A DNA stretch of 64,000 nucleotides from assembly GCA_903875445.1 (NCBI GenBank), contig CAIQWD010000090.1:31616-95615 (forward strand), given 5' to 3'. The translations under genes and the position numbers were made by a program. A model generated the notes under the pieces. That model had not been told where the DNA came from. It searched no databases and saw only the letters and a program-made list of their open reading frames with translations. Position 1 is the stretch's first letter. Each line of letters opens with the position of its first letter. This document shows positions 56,579 to 64,000 of the stretch, piece by piece. This DNA comes from an uncultured delta proteobacterium. Lineage in GTDB: Bacteria > Desulfobacterota > Desulfobulbia > Desulfobulbales > Desulfocapsaceae.

Positions 56579-58267
56579 ATGAATCCGGAATTAGTGCAAA
56601 AATATCGGCCATATCCGCCGGTCAATTTGGCAAATAGACAATGGCCTGGGAAAACTCTTGGCAAAGCTCCCACTTGGTGCAGTGTTGATTTGCGCGATGG
56701 CAATCAGGCCCTCATTCAACCGATGAGCCTTGAGAAAAAACTGGAGATGTTTCATCTCCTGACGGACCTTGGGTTTCATGAGGTAGAGGTCGGATTTCCT
56801 TCCGCCTCCCAGGTAGAATATGATTTTACCAGGGTTCTCATTGAACAAAACCTGATCCCTGAAAACGTCTGGATCCAGGTACTTACCCAGGCGAGAGATC
56901 ATTTGATCACCAAGACCTATGCCTCTGTTGCGGGGGCGAAGAGGGCGATTGTTCATCTGTATAATTCCACTTCGACTCTGCAGCGGAAGACGGTTTTTAA
57001 AATGAGCCGCAAAGAAATCGTCATGCTTGCCGTGCAGGGGGCACGACTCCTAAAGGAAGAAGAGCAAAAATATCCGGCAACGGTATTTCGCTATGAATAT
57101 TCCCCTGAAAGCTTCACCGGTACGGAACTGGAATTTGCCCTCGAGATATGTGAAGCGGTCATGGAGATCTTGCAACCCACCCCGGACAACAAAATAATTC
57201 TCAATCTTCCGGCAACGGTGGAGATGGCCTCGCCCAATATCTACGCCGATCAGATTGAGTGGTTTTGCTCGCATATGGCTGACCGGCAGTCGGCGATCAT
57301 CAGTCTGCATGCCCACAATGACAGGGGGTGTGCTGTTGCGGCAACAGAACTCGCGCTGCTCGCCGGCGGGGAGCGAGTCGAAGGTACTTTGTTTGGCAAC
57401 GGGGAGAGGACCGGCAATGTCGATATAGTGACACTCGCCCTGAACATGTTTTCGCAGGGGATCGATCCGGGGCTCAATCTCCACGATATCAATCGCCTGG
57501 TAGAGGTTTATGAGCGGGTATGCGATCTTCCCGTGCATCCCCGTCACCCCTATGCCGGAGAGCTTGTTTACACCGCCTTTTCCGGCTCCCATCAGGATGC
57601 CATCAATAAAGGGATGCACGAATATGAGGCGGCCGGCTCGGGTTTGTGGGAAGTTCCTTATCTGCCGATTGACCCTTCCGATGTGGGCCGGACCTATGAA
57701 TCTATAATTAGAATCAACAGTCAGTCAGGAAAAGGCGGTGTGGCCTACATAATGGAAAAGGAATTCGGTTTTCGCATGCCGAAAGCCATGCACCCGGAAT
57801 TCGGAAAAATCATTCAAGGCGTTACCGACAGAGAAGGGCGGGAGCTGCATCACAGCGAGATATACAAAACCTTTGAGAAAGAGTATCTTACCGTTAGAGT
57901 TCCGTATGAACTGAAGGCCTTTAATGTCGTAAAACGCCATGTGAGTGCCAATGATGAAGCCTCACATGCAGCGGTTGAGGCCATCCTCCTCGTAAAGGGA
58001 CAAGAGGTGACCGTAGCCGCCTCCGGTAACGGTCCTCTGGACGCGTTCTGTGCTGCCCTGAAAAAGGGTGTAACCGGCGAATTCAAATTAAGCAGTTACG
58101 ACGAGCATGCGCTCAATGGAGGCTCGAGTGCCAAGGCTGCAGCTTACATCGAAATCGAAGGTCCGGATGGAGCAGTAAGCTGGGGAGCGGGGGTGGATAC
58201 CGACATCATCATTGCATCGATTAAAGCCGTACTGAGCAGTTTGAATCGACTGGAGAGAGTGAGCTGA
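56579..58267 (+). CDS. leuA: 2-isopropylmalate synthase
   Basis: YRPYPPVNLANRQWPGKTLGKAPTWCSVDLRDGNQALIQPMS, SLHAHNDRGCAVAATELALLAGGERVEGTLFGNGERTGN, C-terminal regulatory domain. Confidence 0.95.
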   Translation: MNPELVQKYRPYPPVNLANRQWPGKTLGKAPTWCSVDLRDGNQALIQPMSLEKKLEMFHLLTDLGFHEVEVGFPSASQVEYDFTRVLIEQNLIPENVWIQVLTQARDHLITKTYASVAGAKRAIVHLYNSTSTLQRKTVFKMSRKEIVMLAVQGARLLKEEEQKYPATVFRYEYSPESFTGTELEFALEICEAVMEILQPTPDNKIILNLPATVEMASPNIYADQIEWFCSHMADRQSAIISLHAHNDRGCAVAATELALLAGGERVEGTLFGNGERTGNVDIVTLALNMFSQGIDPGLNLHDINRLVEVYERVCDLPVHPRHPYAGELVYTAFSGSHQDAINKGMHEYEAAGSGLWEVPYLPIDPSDVGRTYESIIRINSQSGKGGVAYIMEKEFGFRMPKAMHPEFGKIIQGVTDREGRELHHSEIYKTFEKEYLTVRVPYELKAFNVVKRHVSANDEASHAAVEAILLVKGQEVTVAASGNGPLDAFCAALKKGVTGEFKLSSYDEHALNGGSSAKAAAYIEIEGPDGAVSWGAGVDTDIIIASIKAVLSSLNRLERVS

Positions 58268-58330
58268 GGTTCCGCAGGCGGAATGGAAGACTGCGGATTT
58301 CAAAGAATAACAATTATCCAGGGATCAGAG

Positions 58331-59047
58331 ATGGATTCGAAGCCAAGGAGTAAAATCGGCCTGTCAATAGTCATCCCAGTTTATAACGAGGCGAAGAGCC
58401 TTGAGCAGCTGGTGCGTCAGGTTCAGAGTGTCCCCCTGCCGATGACCAGAGAGATAATCCTTGTTGATGACGCTTCCACAGACTGCAGCAGGGCGGTGAT
58501 TGAAGGATTGGCCGGTGATGGAGTGATCACTGTCTTTCATGCGGTAAACCAGGGTAAAGGGGCGGCCTTGCGAACCGGTTTTGCCCGCGCCCAAGGGGAT
58601 ATCGTCCTCATTCAGGATGCCGACCTCGAATACGATCCGACAGAGTACCCCAAGCTGCTGGCCCCGATCCTCGCCGGCAAGGCCGATGTGGTCTACGGTT
58701 CCCGCTTTATCGGTTCCGAGGCGCATCGGGTTCTGTATTTCTGGCATATGGTGGGGAATCGTTTTCTGACGCTGGTTTCCAATATGGTCACCAATCTCAA
58801 TCTTTCCGATATGGAGACCTGCTACAAGGTCTTTCGCCGCGAGGTACTGGCAGAGATTGTCATCTACGAGAACCGCTTCGGCTTTGAACCGGAGATCACC
58901 GTCAAAATCGCCAAACAGAAGGTACGTATTTATGAGGTGGGTATCTCCTACAGCGGCCGGACCTATCAGGAGGGCAAGAAGATCGGTTGGCGGGATGGAT
59001 TCCGCGCCCTCTACTGCATCATCCGCTACCGTTTCTTTGCCGATTGA
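58331..59047 (+). CDS. glycosyltransferase family 2 (DPM1/polyprenyl-phosphate type)
   Basis: [72 protein letters not shown]. Confidence 0.92.
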   Translation: MDSKPRSKIGLSIVIPVYNEAKSLEQLVRQVQSVPLPMTREIILVDDASTDCSRAVIEGLAGDGVITVFHAVNQGKGAALRTGFARAQGDIVLIQDADLEYDPTEYPKLLAPILAGKADVVYGSRFIGSEAHRVLYFWHMVGNRFLTLVSNMVTNLNLSDMETCYKVFRREVLAEIVIYENRFGFEPEITVKIAKQKVRIYEVGISYSGRTYQEGKKIGWRDGFRALYCIIRYRFFAD

Positions 59048-59100
59048 ATCTTTGTACTCCTCAGCCATCTAACCCCCCACAGGGGGAAAAGTACCTTCAC

Positions 59101-59132
59101 GAAATTCTTTCTTAAACAAAGGAAAGAATTTC
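59101..59132. terminator. 11-bp perfect inverted repeat downstream of GT2
   Basis: GAAATTCTTTC-N10-GAAAGAATTTC. Confidence 0.4.
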
Positions 59133-59385
59133 TAAGACGATGATCCGGTGGGCACAAATCCGGTCCGGCATTGGACGGCTAGCAAGATCAGGTGCCATCT
59201 TTTTACCTGTGTAGCGGCTATGATCTATGTCTTAGTGATAACCGGAAAAAAGGTTAATCCGTTCACGGTAGTTGTTCATCACCTCGTGAACGATTACCGG
59301 CACTATCTCGTCTCTGAGATACATGTCCCCGCGGGCGTAGAGTTTCAGCGCTAGATTGCCGTACTCGCTGCCGAGATACATTTTG

Positions 59386-60948
59386 TTAATTAACGGAAAC
59401 TTTGTGCAGGTATTTTTCCGGTCCTTTTTCCGTATCAATGATGGTCGTCTCAGTTGAAGGCGCTACTATGGTTTTCGAATTTAACATATACGGAGAGTTG
59501 CCTCCCGCAATATAAAATGTCTTATGCGTATTTAAAAACAACTTAAATGATTCAACCTTGATCGGCACAAGTTCGGCCAGGCCGTCTAGGCTGACATCTG
59601 GTGAATTTTCACTATATTGAAATTTTAGATCATAATCGATCAAATAGAAGAGGCGGTTCTTTAACGATTCCGGCGCATAGTGTTGGGTTTGAAGATAGGA
59701 AAGGGGCGAAAGAATGACAATAGGAAGTTCGTCTCTGCTCTTTGACATAATCTTAATTATTGATCTCAAGTTCCGATCTTTCTCCATTGCCGATAGTATC
59801 AAATTAGCCTGTGATGCCAGGCATAAGATTGCTGTTATAACCAGCAACGCTGTTCCTTCTGCAATCCATGGTCGTTTTATTAGCTGCCTTGAATATGCGA
59901 GAATAATTACTGCGCCAACTGTGGCAGACACAAAATAACGGGTAGTAAAGGCATTTGTAAAATAAACAGCAATAATATAACCTAAAAAAGGGATAAGAGT
60001 GAGGCCGATTGCTGCAACAACTTCGTGTCCAGGGGGTAATTGTTTTGTAATGATTTCTGATTGAGTTGATTGACCGTGGTTACTTTTTTTTCTGAGATAT
60101 TTAACGAATATGGAAATAACAAACGCAATTAAGACCACTTTGATCTGCGCAGCATAAAGTTGGCTGCACTTAAGGAAATTCAATGAATTAGGTTTTGACC
60201 AAAAATGTGCGGACAGAGAAGTACATCTTTCAGCCAGCGGCACCAAAGGGATAATTGTTGAGGCTGCCAGCAGTAATGTTAGCCAGATAGGCCAATCAAT
60301 TCGCCTTATTTTGAAAGACCGGTAGATTTCACCGGCAACGATGGGGACGAAAAGAGGAAAAGCATAGAAATGAGAGTACAAAGCCAGGCAAAGTGATAGA
60401 AATAATCCGAAAAGCGGTAGTGTCCGACGAGTATTATCGGCAGCAACCTGCCAGCACCATAATGAAATTGTGCAGCAGGCGAGGATTAAGGGATAGGTTC
60501 TGGCATTTGTTATTAATTTTTCCGCTGCCGGTGAAAGGCATAAAAGAAGCACTCCGGTAATGGCAGTAATAGCACCACAGCGTCTATCCAGAATCAAAAA
60601 AAGAAAAAACAGGGCAATCAGAAAACTGATCAATGCCGGCAATCGTGTGGCAAACTCTCCATAACCAAAAAAAAACTGAAAAATTCTTGTAATAATATAA
60701 TACAACGGTGGAGACGGATCCATGGGGCCCAGGGTCTCCCACAACCCGGCAAGAGTAGGTATTTGCGCAATGTGCAATGTAAATAGTTCATCAAACCAGA
60801 AAGGCCGGAAATAAGAATCCACAATCCTTAATGCAGTAAAGACCACTAAAATTAAGGTAAATACCAGCCATTTGTTATTCTCAATTCGTTCTTCCAACGA
60901 AATCACAATGAACTCTTGCGTTAAATTCAATAAAAATTGATACCTCAA
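59386..60948 (-). CDS. GT-C (family 39-like) membrane glycosyltransferase
   Basis: polytopic; RIVDSYFRPFWFDELFTLHIAQIPTLAGLWETLGPMDPSPPLYYIITRIFQFFFGYGEFATRLPAL. Confidence 0.8.
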   Translation of the reverse strand: MRYQFLLNLTQEFIVISLEERIENNKWLVFTLILVVFTALRIVDSYFRPFWFDELFTLHIAQIPTLAGLWETLGPMDPSPPLYYIITRIFQFFFGYGEFATRLPALISFLIALFFLFLILDRRCGAITAITGVLLLCLSPAAEKLITNARTYPLILACCTISLWCWQVAADNTRRTLPLFGLFLSLCLALYSHFYAFPLFVPIVAGEIYRSFKIRRIDWPIWLTLLLAASTIIPLVPLAERCTSLSAHFWSKPNSLNFLKCSQLYAAQIKVVLIAFVISIFVKYLRKKSNHGQSTQSEIITKQLPPGHEVVAAIGLTLIPFLGYIIAVYFTNAFTTRYFVSATVGAVIILAYSRQLIKRPWIAEGTALLVITAILCLASQANLILSAMEKDRNLRSIIKIMSKSRDELPIVILSPLSYLQTQHYAPESLKNRLFYLIDYDLKFQYSENSPDVSLDGLAELVPIKVESFKLFLNTHKTFYIAGGNSPYMLNSKTIVAPSTETTIIDTEKGPEKYLHKVSVN

Positions 60949-61001
60949 AGACTACTCGAAAAAGTCTTCTTTTAGGAAATATATCTTACAAATTTATTCA
61001 T

Positions 61002-62558
61002 TTATTTTTTTAATTCATACACTAAATAATCGCTGTTTTCATATATGAGACTAGCCAATCCATGCTCTGACAATTCACGCATTTCTGCAATAGGTACTTG
61101 GTTGATATTTCTCTTTTCTTTTAAAGACAGACACAAATAATCCCCGCGGAAGATATCTTCAATACGGTCTATCGCAATTGACTTCCGATTGGTCAGAAGT
61201 CGCATAGCTCTGGGTTTTGGGAAAATCACTGTCTTTGTTGCATCAATATGATCTGCAATAAAAGTAAACATCCTTTGCGAAGTCTCAGAATAAGGTCCAT
61301 CCGATATTTTATTTGCGAAATATGTGTGAGATGCATCACGAGCACTGATTATAGCAAAACAAAGGATTATTACCAGGCCAGGGGTAAAGCAGATAACCTT
61401 TCGCAACCGTCTTTCACCCATTCCCATAGGCTCTTTCTTCTGAGACAGCCATTCCAGGCCCGAGAAAAGAAACGATACATAGAAGGGAAGAATAGGAAAC
61501 AGAAACCGGAGCCCTGAGGGTTCTGGCCAGCAGATATAAAGAATAATAGTCAACACCGAATATATGATTTCGGGGTATGCCGATCGGAACCTTACGATAA
61601 TGCCAACAATTACAAAAGGAATGCTTGCCATATAAACCAACTTTTCATGAGGAATACCCCAGAAAAATCTACTCAACAACAAACTGTAGTAGTTAAGGTG
61701 TTCTATGAGCATAGGCAACGATATGTGCTTCAACTGAGAAAGATAACTGCCGCCACCTTCCGGAAAAACCGAGGCAAATATCACCACCAAGGAGAAAAAT
61801 ACCAAATATGCAACTGAATGCTGCAGCAATGCTTTGATTGAGAATCTATGACCGGAGATCAGAAAGATTTGTGTATTCTCCCCCTGTTCTTTCTCCGGGA
61901 TTGATTGTTGTTTTGTGTAGCGCTCTCTCAAGACGGCAACTATCTGAGAAAAGCCGAGCGTGATGAGAAGAAGGATACCATTCGATCGAACAGAAAAAGC
62001 TATTGCAATTACTAACCCAATGAGTATTGAATCCCAAAATTTAGATATATGTTGACGTCCATCGATAATATTCGATTGAATCAGGACAATACTCAGCGTT
62101 GACAAAAACAAGAAGGGCAGGTCAGATAATATATTATTTGTATATTTCAACAAAACTGGGTTCAATGCAAAAAAACACACAAGACAAAGAAGGATAAAGG
62201 GAGGGTGGACTTTTCGGAATCCGTGCCAGAGAACTCCTAGGAAAAGTATAAATGATAGTGCTCCAACCATTTTGAAAGCGATTAAATTAAGACCAAAAAT
62301 CGAATAAAAAGGTGCAAGCAAGAGCGGGAAACCCCATGGATAAGCAATTGGCCCCAATATGTTAGAGGATTGTTCTATGGTGAAACGGTTGGATTCTATA
62401 AAATTATGAGGGGTGAAATCAACTATACTCTTTGCCTGCATAATATAGGAAGCAAAGTCATCACCCCAATTGTGGCCTTGCGTTAGGTTTGCAAATACCA
62501 AAATACCCGAACAGCCTAGAATTATTAGAAATAAAACGTAGGAGTTCTTTTGATTCAT
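61002..62558 (-). CDS. GT-C-type polytopic membrane protein, probable glycosyltransferase
   Basis: LTQGHNWGDDFASYIMQAKSI...YPWGFPLLLAPFYSIFGLNLIAFKMVGALSFILFLGVLW; ATG at 62558. Confidence 0.7.
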   Translation of the reverse strand: MNQKNSYVLFLIILGCSGILVFANLTQGHNWGDDFASYIMQAKSIVDFTPHNFIESNRFTIEQSSNILGPIAYPWGFPLLLAPFYSIFGLNLIAFKMVGALSFILFLGVLWHGFRKVHPPFILLCLVCFFALNPVLLKYTNNILSDLPFLFLSTLSIVLIQSNIIDGRQHISKFWDSILIGLVIAIAFSVRSNGILLLITLGFSQIVAVLRERYTKQQSIPEKEQGENTQIFLISGHRFSIKALLQHSVAYLVFFSLVVIFASVFPEGGGSYLSQLKHISLPMLIEHLNYYSLLLSRFFWGIPHEKLVYMASIPFVIVGIIVRFRSAYPEIIYSVLTIILYICWPEPSGLRFLFPILPFYVSFLFSGLEWLSQKKEPMGMGERRLRKVICFTPGLVIILCFAIISARDASHTYFANKISDGPYSETSQRMFTFIADHIDATKTVIFPKPRAMRLLTNRKSIAIDRIEDIFRGDYLCLSLKEKRNINQVPIAEMRELSEHGLASLIYENSDYLVYELKK

Positions 62559-62570
62559 GATATCCAACAA

Positions 62571-63581
62571 TCACTCTGAAGGTGAGGTGAGATGGGTGAG
62601 AGGTGGGGGATCCTTAAGCAGCCCAGTCTTGGCTCTATCAACGAAAGATATCCCTTTTCCCTTTATCTGATGGGCAGTTCGTTGTTTCGCCAAGACACCG
62701 ATTTTGTTTGAAGTTTTTAATTTTATGAAATATCTATTTGGGGTGATTTTTACCTTCAACCCAACCCAGAGATATCTGAGATACATGTGGATTTTTAACT
62801 GTGACTTTCCTTCGGATCGCGCCTTCCAAGAACTTGGAATTTCAATCACTTTAATGTTGAGACACAAGGGTTTAAGGATGCTTTCCAGCACGAAGGAGTG
62901 CCCCGTCTCTTCCCATTGAATTTCACGGATCAATTGTTTTGGGTAGATTCGATAACCAAAGGAAAAGTCGGTGATATTTTTCCCAAAAAGGAGCGCGAAT
63001 GCCTTTTGAAAAAAATAATTTAAAAAAGTCTTCAGAGCGGGATAACCTTCGAAAGAGTTCCTTTTTAGCCAGCGGGACGCCGAAATGATCTCGTCAGGAT
63101 GCCCTTTCGCCATCATAACGAGGTCACCGACAGTTCGTGGATCTGATTCGCCATCACTGAACATAACGATGACATGACTTCCAGTTGCAGAAATAAGGCC
63201 TTCCCTAAGTGCCCCCCCCAGAAAAGGAAGTACCTGCCAGATAATCCTTATTTTTCCGGTGTATCTTTTTCTTAATTCATTACATACAAAGAGACTTTCG
63301 GAGGTGGTTTTGTCACAGACAACAATAATAACTTCCCGAATGCTCTCTTCGGTATATTCGAAAAGGATATCTACGGTCTGTTGTAATGATCTAACTTCGT
63401 TAATTACCGGTAAAACAACCGATGCCGATTCGAAACAACCTTTTTGTTGATCATAGCCATGATTAACAGCAACTTCCCCAACTGTTTCTACCTTCATTTG
63501 TAGCCCTTTAATAAACAATCGTCCTTGCTTCTCTTGCCTTTCTTCCTCTTTTTTCTGAAACTTTACATATTTCTTTATCAT
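62571..63581 (-). CDS. glycosyltransferase family 2
   Basis: SVVLPVINEVRSLQQTVDILFEYTEESIREVIIVVCDKTT, GALREGLISATGSHVIVMFSDGESDPRTVGDLV. Confidence 0.85.
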   Translation of the reverse strand: MIKKYVKFQKKEEERQEKQGRLFIKGLQMKVETVGEVAVNHGYDQQKGCFESASVVLPVINEVRSLQQTVDILFEYTEESIREVIIVVCDKTTSESLFVCNELRKRYTGKIRIIWQVLPFLGGALREGLISATGSHVIVMFSDGESDPRTVGDLVMMAKGHPDEIISASRWLKRNSFEGYPALKTFLNYFFQKAFALLFGKNITDFSFGYRIYPKQLIREIQWEETGHSFVLESILKPLCLNIKVIEIPSSWKARSEGKSQLKIHMYLRYLWVGLKVKITPNRYFIKLKTSNKIGVLAKQRTAHQIKGKGISFVDRAKTGLLKDPPPLTHLTSPSE

Positions 63582-63664
63582 CTCTGCATCAAGTCCTACT
63601 ATAGTGGACCCCAGTTTTCAGACAGCAGTTTAAGCTGTGCGCAATCAAAAAGGAACGAGAAGCG

Positions 63665-63784
63665 ATGAGCGAATCGAAGAAGAGGAAGTTCCATAGCCCA
63701 GAGTTCAAAGCGAAGGTTGGGCTGGAGGTATATAGCCGATCCTACCGTAATAGAGACAATAAAGTATACCTACCGACAGAAGGA
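63665..63784 (+). pseudogene. truncated IS3-type transposase OrfA fragment
   Basis: MSESKKRKFHSPEFKAKVGLEV matches IS3 OrfA N-termini, then diverges and stops; upstream TGGACCCCAGTTTTCAGACAG may be an IS end. Confidence 0.6.
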
Positions 63785-64000
63785 TAAAAGAGAGGAGAAG
63801 TTCGGGAAAAAATTTCTTGTATACGCCATTAGCCAATCTCATTCATCTTCATCATCACCATTATATTTCTCTTGAAATCCGGAACGCAAAATGGGATGGA
63901 TACTATCCTGTATTTGCTTTGTTAGCAATAGATATCCTACTGGCTTCGGCGCTAACAGGAATTGAGCCACTTTTGCTAATGAAAACTGAGCCAGTGAGTG

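Noticed and set aside
59232-59438. 68-aa ORF on - strand (MYLGSEYGNLALKLYARGDMYLRDEIVPVIVHEV...)
   Set aside because: Looks protein-like but overlaps the GT-C gene 3' end and cannot be assigned; possible gene remnant only.
1-64000. CRISPR arrays, rRNA, tRNA, B12 or FMN riboswitches
   Set aside because: Looked for repeat-spacer periodicity and obvious conserved RNA boxes, especially near mutase and ribD genes; none seen by eye. A tRNAscan/Infernal run would be decisive.

Overview
This 64 kb window looks like chromosomal DNA from a Desulfobulbales-type member of the Desulfobacterota; that placement is inferred from gene content only. It is densely coding. I saw no rRNA, tRNA or CRISPR array. 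Main blocks: (1) 0.7-25.9 kb, acetate/propionate (methylmalonyl-CoA) metabolism: OFA transporter, acs, CoA-transferase fused to a GNAT domain, prpE, sucCD, a transcarboxylase-type operon, gamma-carbonic anhydrase, meaB, methylmalonyl-CoA mutase, epimerase, a TetR regulator, acuC-like and acuB-like genes, malonyl-CoA decarboxylase, rnd. (2) 26-31.5 kb, two yejBE-type permeases and an mlaEFDC-type lipid transport operon. (3) 31.7-40.1 kb, DUF177-rpmF-plsX-fabH-[acyl-CoA dehydrogenase-etfB-etfA]-fabG-acpP-fabF. (4) 40-47 kb, rpiB, nrdR, ribD, a ParB-like orphan, ihfA-type gene, pilC, a PxxKW-type Cys-rich protein, yggS, tatD. (5) 47.5-51.8 kb, a roadblock (MglB-like) / MglA-like GTPase / 1051-aa acidic repeat protein module. 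(6) 52-58.3 kb, coaD, rsmD, psd, ilvN, ilvB, and leuA preceded by a leader-peptide attenuator. (7) 58.3-63.6 kb, glycosyltransferases, then IS remnants at the right edge. Most notable observations: a shared GTAACAAYGTTA motif upstream of prpE and around the TetR gene (putative regulon operator); a predicted catalytically dead site-2-protease homologue between acs and the CoA-transferase; the Mgl-like module with its repeat-flanked acidic scaffold; a soluble OadG-like mini-subunit in the transcarboxylase operon; and a complete leucine attenuator upstream of leuA. All family calls come from reading the translations and from memory of family signatures; no database search was run.
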